Of a stretch of 64,000 nt of DNA, positions 10,986 to 21,154 are shown one piece after another (position 1 is the first letter of the stretch; each line of letters begins with the position of its first letter). Origin of the DNA: Azorinus chamasolen. Lineage: Eukaryota > Mollusca > Bivalvia > Cardiida > Solecurtidae. Both the position numbers and the translations under genes were made by a program. The DNA lies in contig OY755243.1 of NCBI GenBank assembly GCA_963576725.1, forward strand, positions 81,951,945 through 82,015,944, written 5' to 3'. Under the pieces are notes generated by a model that saw nothing but the letters and a program-made list of their open reading frames with translations, was not told the DNA's origin and did no database searches.

Positions 10986-11215
10986 CCCATTCCCCAATGA
11001 ACAGTTATGTGGATTGATCTCTCTTTATGAATATTCCTTAACTTAATTTTATGTGTTTAAATTTAAAAGATAATTGTTGGTTTAGACAGAAACACGATCA
11101 GAGCCATATATGCAAAAAAAACAAGAACAACAAACCAAGCAGACTAAGATCAGATGGCTCATGCTCTTCTCTGTTTGCAAAGGCGCGGAACGGAATATAT
11201 CTGAAGCAAAAGGAC
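10982..11215 (-). mobile_element. Degenerate B element
   Basis: TTAACCCATTCCCCAATGA start, TTTATGAATATTCC body, hairpin remnants AAGCAGACTAAGATCAGATGGC and CTTCTCTGTTTGC. The right end is unclear. Confidence 0.55.
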
Positions 11216-11392
11216 TTATACTCGTGTCACTGTTTGCACACAGTCTTTACTAAGACTATAGACACGATACCTTAGTTGTTTGTGAATGTAGATAATGATA
11301 TACAATGCTGACTTTCAAATGATGCAGATCCTGATCACATGTCGTGTCTACGAGTCATCGTCTTCTAAGGGTCTACGTTACTAGCAGACAAG

Positions 11393-11500
11393 ATAACCCC
11401 TATCCGCCTAAATGTGACCTGACTGTCATATGCAAACAGTTGTATCCAGATGAGATGCCGAGTAACTCGGCGTCTAATCAGGATCCAAGCTGTTTGCCAT
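11393..11500. mobile_element. C2 element with good hairpin
   Basis: The hairpin at 11432-11497 has arms GCAAACAGTTGTATCCAGAT and its partner GATCCAAGCTGTTTGC around GCCGAGTAACTCGGC. The left flank ATAACCCCTATCCGCC is a C2 start. Confidence 0.75.
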
Positions 11501-11714
11501 CCGGTCCATAATTTCGCAAGCAAAAATACTTCAGATCAGAGTTGTAGCACATATCAATTTTACAATTAGGAACTGGTTAAAATATCGGTAGCATTTTCTA
11601 AGTTTCTGACATTTTGCTTGTGATTTCAGTCCTTGGTTACATGAGAAGAAAGGATGTTGCTGTTGCGTGACTTACGAACATTTGTTCTTCACTCAAGTGA
11701 GGATAAACTACGGT

Positions 11715-11819
11715 CCAAGCTGACGATAATTTCCGAACATCCAATTCCTGACAACAAACTCGGTGTATCAGCACCATTACAATACATTTGCAAGTCAATG
11801 AGAGCATTTCGGACCTGTG
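11715..11819. repeat. R1 dispersed repeat, copy 2
   Basis: Same orientation and order of blocks as 2473-2580 (CCAAGCTGACGATAA, CATTACAATACATTTGC, CAAGTCAATGA). Confidence 0.6.
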
Positions 11820-12006
11820 TCAACCTTGTATGGACTCTTCAAGCTAAAGTCGTTACAAATCAGAGTGTATAATCCACGGAGAGCTCACTAATTCCAGTCT
11901 TTTAGGCGTTCAGTGGTCATGGACATCCCATGTAAACAATGCAAATCATGATGTGGACCTAACCAAAGATAGTGTGCAATATTGCTGCATGCTCACGAGA
12001 AATACT

Positions 12007-12210
12007 TTATCCGTTTACTCAATAATATTGATTTTAACGCTTTTGCAAAAAGAGTAGGAGGTGTCTGATCTGGGTTTGCACTGTTTGATTCGTTGCAGAA
12101 CTAATCTTCTACTGTTTGTCATGACAACACGTTGTTATATTTTCAGTTCATATATGAAATTGAGATTTTGGGCGGAGTCTGACATGCAAATTCATGGAGT
12201 AAAGGGTTAA
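12007..12210 (+). mobile_element. B1 TTAA MITE
   Basis: TTATCCGTTTACTCAATAAT to TTCATGGAGTAAAGGGTTAA. The hairpin is reduced to GCAAAAAGAGTAGGAGG/TGTCTGATCTGGG. Confidence 0.65.
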
Positions 12211-12211
12211 A

Positions 12212-12391
12212 CAGTAAAACCCATTTAAACCGGAATTCTAGTAGAGAAGAATTTAGATACTTCTAGGCAAGTGGCCGCTTAATGTAGTGTGAAAATCATG
12301 AGCTTTCTGCATAACTTTCACCCTGCATTAAGCTGCCATTTGTCTCAAAACTGATATTTATACAAAACTTATCGCCCGGGTTAGAGACATG
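12212..12391 (-). mobile_element. D1 TA-type MITE
   Basis: CAGTAAAACCCATTTAAACC start. The core has lost part of its left inner arm (ATCATGAGCTTTCTGCAT), and the right end is decayed (GGGTTAGAGACATGTA). It sits 1 bp beyond the TTAA of the preceding B1. Confidence 0.8.
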
Positions 12392-12487
12392 TACATGGAA
12401 AATATAGCATAGCACCATGATTCATGCATTGCGGGCAACCAGCCTTAAAAATAATATTTCTGAAAAAAGGTTCTAAACATTATATCA

Positions 12488-12623
12488 GACTTGATAGATT
12501 GAAACATGTAAGTACAATAAAGACTTGACAGATTGAAACATGTAAGAACAATAAAGACTTGACAGATTGAAACATGTAAGAACAATAAAGACTTGATAGA
12601 CTGAAACATGTATGTACAATAAA
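12488..12623. repeat. 34-bp minisatellite, 4 copies
   Basis: GACTTGAYAGATTGAAACAT starts at 12488, 12522, 12556 and 12590, 34 bp apart. Confidence 0.95.
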
Positions 12624-13223
12624 GTATCGCTGATGTAATAACTTAAAAAGAAATCTAATTATGTAATGTTAAAACATGCGGTAGCACAAGTGACACATGA
12701 GCTTTTTGTGCCACGTTTGCATTGCTTTAAGCCAGAATGTGTTTTTATAGTCTCATATACTAATAATAAATGTGGTCGCTTTAGCGAGACTCTGCTGATT
12801 TCCTAGCTTTTGAAACAGGCAATCACTTTCCCAGTGCGTAGTTGACAAGCGTGAGACGGTCAAGAAATTCATGGTGATAGATTATACCACTATAGGTCGT
12901 GATTGCAGACATAACTAATTGCAATTATACAACTTTGACGTTCGCTGGTCAGACCCTTATCAAATATTTCCTGTTCGTTTGACTTTGACATGGGAGTGTA
13001 TGAGCTATGCGCAATGCAATTTGAACCGTACCTTGATAAAGGTTCGGTTCTGACATTTTGCGAATGTTGCAGATAATTGCCACCCATCGACTCAATGACG
13101 TGACATCTGCTCAGGTTCTTCACCGCTTGCAAAATGTCAGAATATTTTGGGTGCCAAATATAGATCGTCTGCTTCCATTATCCGCCCGTCTACTTTAGGG
13201 TTTAACAAAAACATGACGAGTGT
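12624..13223. other. Unassigned, with one weak open frame
   Basis: A minus-strand 80-codon frame at 12890-13132 is the least AT-rich open stretch here. I recognise no domain and no splice sites, so I do not call it a gene. Confidence 0.35.
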
Positions 13224-13830
13224 GTCAATTTGTTTGGATCATGACGTCTCGTCTGGAGCCACGCTGTTTACAAAGGTCATGAAACTGTGCGTCAATTTAT
13301 TTGGATCATGACGTTTCATCTGGAGCCATGCTTTACAAAGGCTATGACATGTATGTCAATTTGTTTGGATCATGACGTTTCATCTGAAGCCCTGCTTTAC
13401 AAAGGCTATGACATGTGTGTCAATTTGTATGGATCATGACGTTTCATCTGGAGCCATGCTTTACAAAGGCTATGACATGTGCGTCAATTTGTTTGGATCA
13501 TGACGTTTCATCTGGAGCCATGCTTTACAAAGGCTATGACATGTGCGTCAATTTGTTTGGATCATGACGTTTCATCTGGAGCCATGCTTTAAAAAGGCTA
13601 TGACATGTGCGTCAATTTGTTTGGATCATGACGTTTCATCTGGAGCCATGCTTTACAAAGGCTATGACATGTGCGTCAATTTGTTTGGATCATGACGTTT
13701 CATCTGGAGCCATGCTTTAAAAAGGCTATGACATGTATGTCAATTTGTATGGATCATGACGTTTCATCTGGAGCTCTGCTTTACAAAGGCTATGACATGT
13801 GCGTCAATTTGTGTTACAAAAGTCATCACG
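13224..13830. repeat. 64-bp minisatellite, about 10 copies, derived from a C core
   Basis: GTCAATTTGTTTGGATCATG starts at 13224, 13291 and then every 64 bp from 13355 to 13803. The unit (TTTGGATCATGACGTTTCATCTGGAGCC...TTTACAAAGG) aligns to the C hairpin (TTTGGATCC...TCTCATCTGGATCC...TTTGCAAAGG) without its centre. Confidence 0.93.
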
Positions 13831-14001
13831 GTTTCGCCTATGTCGGCGAAATAGTCATGGCTGCAGTGATCAGACTCGGAACTTTTCACTTTTACCCGTT
13901 GGTCCGAGTCTGCACTGTTAGGAAAGTCATGAAACATAGTTCCTTGTTGGATAGCTCATTACATAGGTTTACTGATATACTAGAAAGGGTATAACCCATT
14001 A

Positions 14002-14408
14002 TAGTAAAAATCCTCGAAGCCGGATGTTCAATTTAATATAAATATCGGTAGTGCAGACAGGTAGCAGCTTAATGCAAGGTGAAAGTTATGCAGAACGCTC
14101 CTTTAGGAACTTTGTGCATGACTTTCACCCTGCATTAAGCAGCCACCTGCTTAAAAGTACAATAAACCCCTCTAAACCGGAAGTTGAATTTAGTATAAAT
14201 ATCAGTCTCGGAGACAGGTGGTAGCTTAATGCAGGGTGTAATTCATGCAGAAATCTCCTCTATGAGCTTTTTGCATGAATTCATCCTGCATTAAGCAGCC
14301 TACCGCCTAAAAGTATCGAAATTCTTCTTTAATCGAATCCCAGTTTACAAGGGTTTTACTGTATCTTAATTCTTCTTTACTAGAATTCCAGTTTAGAGGG
14401 TTTTACTG
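14002..14408 (+). mobile_element. D1 MITE interrupted by a second D1
   Basis: The left end (TAGTAAAAATCCTCGAAGCC) and hairpin CAGGTAGCAGC...GCAGCCACCTGC are followed by the inner element. The right end then resumes as TCTTAATTCTTCTTTAC...TTAGAGGGTTTTACTG. Removing 14160-14361 and one TA restores a normal D1. Confidence 0.9.
14160..14361 (+). mobile_element. D1 MITE nested in D1
   Basis: CAATAAACCCCTCTAAACCGG to GGGTTTTACTG, flanked by TA at 14158-14159 and 14362-14363. The hairpin carries CTCCTCTATGAGC at its centre. Confidence 0.93.
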
Positions 14409-14410
14409 TA

Positions 14411-14632
14411 CCTGGTGAATATTCATGAAAGAAATGATTAATATATTGAGACTTAACTAGTTGAAGTTTTAAAAGGACCTTTTGACTATGACAAGATGTA
14501 GGGCTCATACCTTTATCATTGAATGTCAATATTAAGCAAATTGAGCAAACCTTTCAGGAGCCATCTGTACTAGGTCTGTCTTGTTTGTTAATGGATAAAA
14601 ATGCATTTCGATCAAGTAAAAGGTCCAACACT
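14411..14632 (-). mobile_element. Degenerate B1
   Basis: GGTGAATATTCATGAAAGAAAT and the decayed hairpin GCAAACCTTTCAGGAGCC...GTCTTGTTTG. No TTAA ends. Confidence 0.5.
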
Positions 14633-14843
14633 CCTAGCAGAAATTAACTGAGATAATTGGCGTCCCTTTGGAATGTCCGGCGACACAATCATTTTAACCT
14701 TTAGCATGTTGTTAATGATTCCCTCTGGGGATCCAGATGAGACCTTTATCGTCGTTTGACACCCAGATTGTATGCTTGAACAAACGTCCTCGATAACGTA
14801 TGCTTTCAAGTATCATGCAAACCAAGATTTTAGTATGTGAATA

Positions 14844-15036
14844 CAGTAGAACCCCTCTTAAGCGGCCATCCATTTATCGATCATAGGAGTCTTAAAATGC
14901 AGATGGTTGCTTAATGCAAGGCGAAAGTAACAAAAGGGGCTTTCTGCATTTCTTTTAACCTGTATTAAGCTACCACCTGACTAACAGATCCATAATTAGA
15001 CCTCTTTTTGATGACCGCTTAAGACAGGTTTTACTG
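14844..15036. mobile_element. D3 TA-type MITE
   Basis: CAGTAGAACCCCTCTTAAGC to GCTTAAGACAGGTTTTACTG with TA on both sides. The centre of the hairpin is scrambled (AACAAAAGGGGC). Confidence 0.9.
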
Positions 15037-15038
15037 TA

Positions 15039-15559
15039 TTTACAGAGTAGAGTAAAGGTTAAGTACAGATCAATGGAAATCATTACGTGTTTACAAGTAA
15101 TTATGGAGATGGCGAGACAATACTTCTCATACAATTTCTAGATTATATAAGTCGCTGTTAGACAATTAAGTCGTGTGTCTTTTCCCCGATTTTATGCAAT
15201 CATTTCTGCAGAACGCACCGGTCAAGGACAAACACGTTTGACAAAATATATCCCTTGAGACAACACAAAGAGTGCGACCGAGACCAATTGCCATTGCTGA
15301 ATAGTGTTCAGCAAAACCCCTCATCAGTCGCTACTGAGATAAGTATAATTCAGGATAGACTTATGTTAATGCAGGACGAGAGATGTTAGTGTAGAAAGTG
15401 AGTTTTTCACCATCTGCACCCATTTATGCCCAGTGCCCCTCACAATGGACACAGGTGAGCAGTGTAGGCCCAGATCAGAAGGCCCTTGCAGGACCCCCTC
15501 CCCCTGACCAGGATATATGCTGTGTGCGTCAAATAATGACATCATTATTAGCAACTGGC
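15039..15559. other. No recognisable feature
   Basis: Includes a short C-rich patch at about 15480-15510. No gene or known repeat seen. Confidence 0.4.
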
Positions 15560-15724
15560 TAAATTATAATGCATATGAACACAGGACTTCTGACCGTGGA
15601 AGCATCTATGTCATCTCATAAGTATACAGAGTAAATCCTGACCCGACGGCTGCTACAGGAGCCGTCTGAGCTGGGTCTTCTCTGTTTGCAAAGATGTTAT
15701 GAAAGCGTATCTATGGAGTTTTGG
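15560..15724 (-). mobile_element. Truncated B1
   Basis: Hairpin CGACGGCTGCTACAGGAGCCGTC with CTTCTCTGTTTGCAAAG, then GTATCTATGGAGT. The left body is short and the ends are mutated. Confidence 0.65.
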
Positions 15725-15959
15725 GCTACACATCCTATAAAACTTGGATCGTATTCGATGAAAAGCTATCATTTTATTTCCAGTGACAAGTTGGCATGTT
15801 TTGATAGCTCAGGCAATCTGTATCACACTGATCGATGAAACATGTTAGTCAGAGACTTTGATCAGTGACATCTTGATTTTCGGTTTTGAAATGTTTTTTC
15901 CCTGCTATACATTTACCGACACCTTGGCTGCGAGATGATATCTTGTGTGAATTTGTGAT

Positions 15960-16158
15960 TTCAGTCTTTCCTTCATATAAACGCCTTTTCAAGCCTTCGC
16001 AAACAGAGTAGACCCAAACCAGACGGCCCATATAGGATCCGCCTGATTAGGGTCTGTCCTGTTTGCTTATGAAATTATAATAGATTAGACTCTATAGTTC
16101 TAACTACACTAAAACTGTCAGTATTTCGTACATGAATATTCAACAGTGAAAGGGTTAG
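15960..16158 (+). mobile_element. B-type MITE
   Basis: CCTTCATATAAACGCC, GCAAACAGAGTAGACCC, CATATAGGATCCGCC, GTCCTGTTTGCTTATG, ending GTGAAAGGGTTAG. The terminal TTAA is mutated. Confidence 0.75.
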
Positions 16159-16224
16159 CAACCTATAATCTTGTCTGGATATAAACTATGTGACGGCCAA
16201 ATCCTGAATTTCGAAATGCAATAA

Positions 16225-16641
16225 ATAACCCGTCACTTCACAAATATTTATGTAAGACATACAGTAAAACCTCTCTAAATCGGAAGTTAAAAATTAGTAT
16301 AAATGTCGGTCTTGGAGACAGGTTGCAGCTTAATGCAGGATAAAAGTTATGCAGAAAGTTCCTCTAGGAGCTTTCTGCATGACTTTCACCTTGCATTAAG
16401 CAGCTACCTGCCTTAAAATATCTTTACAGTGGTTTTGCTGTAATGACATAGTGACTATTTTTTCATAATGGCATATGGACACATCTAACGTGTTTGCTAT
16501 GGCAAAATTGTAGAATCAGATCTCTATGTTATTTCACAAGCTAACTGACAAACAGAGCAGACGCTGATCAGAGGACTGTTATAGGATATGGGTCTACTCT
16601 GTTTGCAAAAGGCGCCAAAACGTATGAGGTAAAGGGTTTAA
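16225..16641 (-). mobile_element. B1 MITE interrupted by D1
   Basis: ATAACCCGTCACTTCACAAA...TATGTAAGACA is joined across the D1 insert to TAATGACATAGTGACTATT. It then runs through ATAATGGCATATGGACAC and the hairpin (ACAAACAGAGCAGACG...GTCTACTCTGTTTGC) to GGTTTAA. Confidence 0.85.
16262..16440 (+). mobile_element. D1 MITE nested in B1
   Basis: CAGTAAAACCTCTCTAAATC to CAGTGGTTTTGCTG, flanked by TA at 16260-16261 and 16441-16442. The hairpin is centred on GTTCCTCTAGGAGC. Confidence 0.95.
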
Positions 16642-16890
16642 AGTCTTTGACCATTAGAATTTTTATAGACGAGTTTGTCAGCGACATGTCTGATAATTTG
16701 GCAGACCCAAATTATTCCAAAATAGCAGAAATAATGCATAATGCACAGACATGTATATTCGGAAGCAGTTTTCCATGTTCCATTGTTGACATTTATCGTG
16801 TTGATTACATTGTTTTGTGTTCAAAGTATCGTCTAGAGCAAATGTCACTTACTTCCGTTTCGTTCAATTTTTTCAAAACCTAATGACATA

Positions 16891-17095
16891 CAGTAAAACC
16901 TCTCTATACCGGCCACTTAATTACATCAAGTATTTTATGTTAAAGGCAGGTGACTGCTTAAAGCAAGGTGAAAATAAAACAGAACGCTCCTATAAGAGCG
17001 TTCTGTTTTACTTTCACCTTGCTTAAAGCAGTCACCTGCCCCTAAATATCAACTAATTAACACACTTTAGAGGCTGTTATAGAGAGGTTGTACTA
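16891..17095. mobile_element. D2 MITE, near-perfect hairpin
   Basis: CAGTAAAACCTCTCTATACC to GTTATAGAGAGGTTGTACTA with TA on both sides. The 96-bp hairpin at 16945-17040 has about two mismatched pairs. Its centre is ACGCTCCTATAAGAGCGT. Confidence 0.95.
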
Positions 17096-17099
17096 TATT

Positions 17100-17190
17100 G
17101 AGAAACAATTTTGATCCTGGGGAGGCGGCGAGTTACTCGGAGTCTCATCAGGACCCAAGCTATCTGTAAGCACTTGTCAGATCGTGCTTA
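17100..17190. mobile_element. C2 core fragment
   Basis: TTTTGATCCTGGGGAGGCGGCGAGTTACTCGGAGTCTCATCAGGACCCAAGC: C hairpin centre and both inner arms, mutated. Confidence 0.6.
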
Positions 17191-17276
17191 ACGAGAGAAA
17201 GGTGAGTCAACTGAGTTAACGGGTGATTAGTGTTATTAAGACGTGCTTTATCTCCATAATCTACTGCAGTAGAATC

Positions 17277-17469
17277 CGTCCTAAGAGACCATTAATTAAT
17301 TGAATATATGAGTCTAGAAGAGCAGCTGGTTGCTTAATACAGGACAACAGTAATGCAGAAAGCTCTTATAGGAGCTTTCTGCATTACTTTTGACCTGCAT
17401 TAAGCTACAACCTGTCTCACAGACCCATAATTAGACCTTTTTGAAGACAGCTTAAGACAGATGCTACTG
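17277..17469. mobile_element. D3 TA-type MITE
   Basis: CAGTAGAATCCGTCCTAAGA to GCTTAAGACAGATGCTACTG, TA on the right. Hairpin AGCTGGTTGCTTAATACAGG...CCTGCATTAAGCTACAACCTG, centre AGCTCTTATAGGAGCT. Confidence 0.9.
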
Positions 17470-17471
17470 TA

Positions 17472-17732
17472 TGTTAAATAGCGGATGCCACACGTAGTCG
17501 TCTGCTTCAAATCTTGAAAGTAGATAATTATATTGGCAAAGATACCAACAAAATGTCAAAACAGTTTAGATGAGATATTGAATTACACCGCTTCTCACTT
17601 GGGGTTCATATTACGACTACTAAAATATCGCACGGCTTAAATTATCGTAAATTTTAACATACGACGAGCAAAACCTCCAGCTGCGATCGTAGTATGTCAG
17701 TACTTACTATAATCTCTGTCGTTCGATATTAA
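17472..17732. other. No recognisable feature
   Basis: Nothing identifiable. Confidence 0.3.
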
Positions 17733-17966
17733 GACAACCCATCCCCGCATATTGACGCCTATTGACGCCTCTGAAAAAGTCATTTTTTTTAAATCATTGT
17801 AATAAATAGAGCATTTAATCCATGGATGCAAATGCTCTATTCATCACAATGGCCTCAAAACTACGCAATTCTAAAAGTTTCCATTGTTATAGTAAATGCT
17901 CCTTTTTAGCAGATTTATTCAAAGAGGTTGGATCTAAAAATAGCCTTTGCTGGAATGGGGTAATTG
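17733..17966 (+). mobile_element. A-type MITE, old copy
   Basis: ACAACCCATCCCCGCATATTG start and GGAATGGGGTAATT end, both mutated from TTAA. Hairpin near 17790-17854 has centre AATCCATGGATG. Confidence 0.75.
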
Positions 17967-18317
17967 CTGCACACTAGAATAAGCAACAAGTTCGGCTATC
18001 TCGAGCTTTAGCGATTGTTAATTAAGACTTGCGATACTATTGGTCGTACGAGTATGTTGCTCACGTTCCCCATTGAACATGTAAACAAACGTCAGTCGTT
18101 TACGTCATATGAATCCATTTGCAAGTCATTGTAGACAGTTGGATTTTCCATGCCATAATTAGAATCATTCTTAAGAGCCCGCGAATGATATTAATCGAGT
18201 CCGACAATCCTTTGTCTTACCGCAGTTATGCCTTTATTATAGAATTGTCATGTTGTTGTTTTGACAAACGAAAGCTGGCTTGTATTCAAAACTTGGTGAT
18301 AGTTGCCATTGATAAAG
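17967..18317. other. No gene seen
   Basis: It carries one R1-like block (CCATTTGCAAGTCATTG, 18114-18130). The 78-codon frame here has no recognisable motif. Confidence 0.35.
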
Positions 18318-18527
18318 TTAACACATTTTGCGCATCTATAGAAGTCACTTTATGAAACCATTGTGATAAATAGAGCATTTGCTCCTAGAGGAGCAAATGC
18401 TCTATTTATCACAATGGTTTCAAACTACAAAATTCTATTTTTTTCCTTTCCTCTAGATAATGCTCCTTTTCGGTAGATACATTCAAAGATGATGGGTCTA
18501 AAAATAGCCTAGGAGAGAAGGAGTTAA
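18318..18527 (+). mobile_element. A-type TTAA MITE, perfect stem
   Basis: TTAACACATTTTGCGC to AGAGAAGGAGTTAA. Hairpin 18353-18422 has 34-bp arms that match perfectly around a 2-nt AG centre. Confidence 0.95.
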
Positions 18528-18559
18528 AGGGATAGAGGGAGAATTTGTTGAATAAAACA

Positions 18560-18655
18560 AAATGAATGGTAGCTAAATGCAAAACAGTATTGATACAGAA
18601 AACTCTTTTAGGAGCTTTTGGCATTGCTTTCTGATAGCATTAAACTAGCACAGGT
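18560..18655. mobile_element. Degenerate D hairpin
   Basis: GGTAGCTAAATGCA...CAGAAAACTCTTTTAGGAGC...GCATTAAACTAGCAC aligns to the D core. No ends. Confidence 0.45.
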
Positions 18656-18841
18656 ATTAATAATGATATCATGAATATTAAATAGCTCAAACATTATATT
18701 GACATTTAAACACATAATGGCTTGGTCATGGCCAACAGAATGGCTTGGTCATGGCTTGAATATATATAATTCTATAATTAAACAGAGCGGACAATGATCT
18801 AATCTTGGTCTTACATTAATATTCACCAGGTAAAGGGTTAA
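18655..18841 (-). mobile_element. Degenerate B1 with small internal duplication
   Basis: TAATGATATCATGAATATTAAATAG body, AATGGCTTGGTCATGG present twice, AACAGAGCGGAC and CAGGTAAAGGGTTAA. The hairpin is largely lost. Confidence 0.6.
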
Positions 18842-19304
18842 CTATCACTGCTAATGGTGGGTTGCTTGCTCGTACAAGAATAAACACAACAAGAAGTACT
18901 CTTATAAGTCTAGGATCATAATAAGATTCAGAGAGATTTACTCAAAATATAGACCAAACCAGTCAGAACGATAAATAGACAATCATTTGCATAAAACGAA
19001 GCTTAACCAGGTCTGTGCATTTGCGTAATAGGAAACGATTTGCAAGTCAATATAGCCAGTTTGGGTATTTGTAACACTGGTGAATACATTTAACCATTTG
19101 AATGCTTCATATGTAAACAGTTAAGATCCAGATCAAAGGACTGTTGGAAGAACCCTATAATGTTTGTTATTTAAATTCATTTTATTCTGAAACCATACAC
19201 TTTCGTACTGAATGAACTCTATATTTAAGCAATGACAGACACTTTCACTTTGATTTTCTGCATTCAGCGGACTAACATACAGAAGCTAAACTGGTCGTAC
19301 CAGG
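18842..19304. other. No recognisable feature
   Basis: Scraps resembling B left ends near 19090; nothing can be delimited. Confidence 0.3.
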
Positions 19305-19552
19305 TTATCCCTTTAGTCCATTAATACGCCTTTCTATGCCTTTTCAAACAGAGTAGACTCAGATCAGACGGCTCCTATAGGATTCGTCTGATCAGGGTCT
19401 GCTCTGTATGCTTATGACATAATATAGATATGATTCTAAAACTTCTGTCATGGGTAAAAGATCCTGTGTTCATATGCCATTATAAAACTAATCTAAGTAA
19501 TCTTCAAGATGTCAGTATTCATTATACTGATAGTCATGGAGTAAAGGGTTAT
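19305..19552 (+). mobile_element. B1 MITE with TTAT at both ends
   Basis: TTATCCCTTTAGTCC to GGAGTAAAGGGTTAT. Hairpin CAAACAGAGTAGACTC...GTCTGCTCTGTATGC with GGCTCCTATAGGATTC centre. Both flanking tetranucleotides read TTAT, so the insertion target itself may have been TTAT. Confidence 0.85.
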
Positions 19553-19612
19553 ATGAAAGGCATATTTAATATTGAGTGTGTAATCTGTAAACTTATTGAA
19601 CCCATGAATCTA

Positions 19613-19762
19613 TAAACAGAAGACCCCCTCTAAAGGAGACCACTTTATGAATAAACACGTTTCTTTAGAAGCAGGTGGTTGCTTAATGTAGGGTGATTTT
19701 AATGAAGAAAGCTCCCGCAGGAAATTTCTGCAAACGTTCGTCCTACATTAAGCTACCTCTGC
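19613..19762. mobile_element. Degenerate D4
   Basis: AACCACCTT-like D4 left (ACCCCCTCTAAAGGAGACCACTT) and core GCAGGTGGTTGCTTAATG...ACATTAAGCTACCTCTGC. No TA-bounded ends. Confidence 0.6.
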
Positions 19763-19764
19763 CT

Positions 19765-19935
19765 TTAACTCTTTCAGTGCGGGACACGAATCACTAATGT
19801 CCTTTGCAAACAGTGTAGACCCAGATGAGAGGGCTCCTAGCTACACATTTCTTTAAAAAAATCCCTAGATATTCACCATAGGCTTGTCTTGTTTGAATTT
19901 TGGAATAGTCCATTTCCTTACAGGATTAAGTATTA
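19765..19935 (+). mobile_element. F-type TTAA element
   Basis: TTAACTCTTTCAGTGCGGGA start, GCAAACAGTGTAGACCCAGA, then a poly-A-like break and TTCACCATAGGCTTGTCTTG. F copies at 31655, 34058 and 47797 share these blocks. Confidence 0.6.
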
Positions 19936-20029
19936 GAATTAGATTTCTTTCTGTGGTCGCTTTTTTTAGCCGCAGTTTTATAATTGTGTATGAAAAAAGT
20001 TCTGTTTTGTATGTGGCAAACTTTGTATA

Positions 20030-20117
20030 ATGTGATAAGCAAACAGAGCAGACCCTGCTTAGACGGCTCCTACAGGAGACGTTTGATCTTGATTTACCCT
20101 GTTCGGAAATAGGTTAA
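20030..20117 (-). mobile_element. Truncated B1 hairpin and right end
   Basis: AAGCAAACAGAGCAGACCC, GACGGCTCCTACAGGAGACG, then AATAGGTTAAT. Lacks the B1 body. Confidence 0.6.
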
Positions 20118-20118
20118 T

Positions 20119-20370
20119 TTAACCCTTTACCTGATAGAAGCGGCTTTTAGCGTGTTTGATTTATTCCTCCGCTGAAGAAAATAGTTCCAATTTTTACAAT
20201 AATGAACATATAGCATCATAAATAGTTTCTATATTCTAGGAGGTGGCAGCTTAAAGCAGGCTGAAAGTAAAGCAGAATGCGCATTAATGCGCATTCTGCT
20301 TTACTTTCAACCTGCTTTAAGTGGTCACCTGTCTTCAAAACTAGAAATAGGCTATTGGGTAAAGGGTTAA
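20119..20370. mobile_element. Hybrid element: TTAA ends around a D-type hairpin
   Basis: TTAACCCTTTACCTGATAG to GGGTAAAGGGTTAA are TTAA-family ends. The 90-bp hairpin (20241-20330) has D-core arms AGGTGGCAGCTTAAAGCAGG and CCTGCTTTAAGTGGTCACCT, normally bounded by CAGTAAAACC/TA. Its centre is ATGCGCATTAATGCGCAT instead of CTATAG. Confidence 0.85.
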
Positions 20371-20754
20371 GCAGGATATGGAGTATAGGGTAAAACATAA
20401 TTTATTGTTTCTTCAAATCTTACACATTGTAGTTGATTACTATTACTTTCATCAGTATTAGTATAAGTGAAAGATCGTTCCATGGAGGTAGAGGATTAAG
20501 CAGACATGCAGAGTCAGATTACAGAGCGACATCGATGTATACCGTGTTTGCATCTAACCCATTCATGGAATGAGTTACTATTTGTTCAGAAGTATTGTTT
20601 CATGTACGAAATAATAAATTTATTCATATACTAACAGGATTGTTTGGTCAAGGCAAAAATAAAAGAATCAGATATATACAATTTAACATCTGAGTTTGAA
20701 AATGAATAAATGACTGTAAGCCAAAGCACATTTGTTAATATTAGGCTATGTAAC
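20371..20754. other. No recognisable feature
   Basis: AT-rich; no repeat family or coding signal can be assigned. Confidence 0.35.
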
Positions 20755-20958
20755 CCGTTGACCCATTTGTTACGCATTTTACATCATGAACATCCTGATC
20801 AGAGGTTCCAGTAAGAGCTGTCTGATCAGAGTCTCCTCTGTTTGCATATGGAATAATTTGACCTGCTTATATAGTTTCTGTCATCTGCTAAACCTCCGTT
20901 GTTCATGATTACATTATAGATATTCAGGTAATTAATGTTCATAATCATTAATCCTTAA
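20755..20958 (+). mobile_element. B1 element ending in a shared TTAA
   Basis: Degenerate left end, hairpin GATCAGAGGTTCCAGTAAGAGCTGTCTGATC with CTCCTCTGTTTGC, body with AATTAATGTTCATAATC. The final TTAA (20955-20958) is also the start of C1. Confidence 0.65.
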
Positions 20959-21154
20959 CCCTTTCGCTGACAAACTCTGTCGTCTGCTAACTTTGTCGTC
21001 TGCTACAAATTTTCATTATTTTGATTTTCTTCATTTTTGTTTCAAAAACATAGTAACAGTAACAAACAGTTTGGATCCTGATGAGACGTCTCATCTGGAT
21101 CCAAACTATTTGCATGGGTAATCTCAGATCCGGCATTGGCAGCGAAAGGGTTAA
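20955..21154 (+). mobile_element. C1 TTAA MITE
   Basis: TTAACCCTTTCGCTGACAAA to GGCAGCGAAAGGGTTAA. Contains two TTTGTCGTCTGCTA blocks. The hairpin AGTTTGGATCCTGATGAGAC/GTCTCATCTGGATCCAAACT (21068-21107) has one mismatched pair and no spacer. Confidence 0.93.

Noticed and set aside
13224..13830. CRISPR-like regular array
   Set aside because: Whole units are identical with no variable spacers; eukaryotic context; it is a minisatellite.
13671..13994. 107-codon frame
   Set aside because: Starts inside the 64-bp minisatellite; the rest has no motif.
16945..17040. Rho-independent terminator or riboswitch-like hairpin
   Set aside because: The hairpin is the symmetric core of a TA-flanked MITE in a eukaryotic genome, with no T-run.
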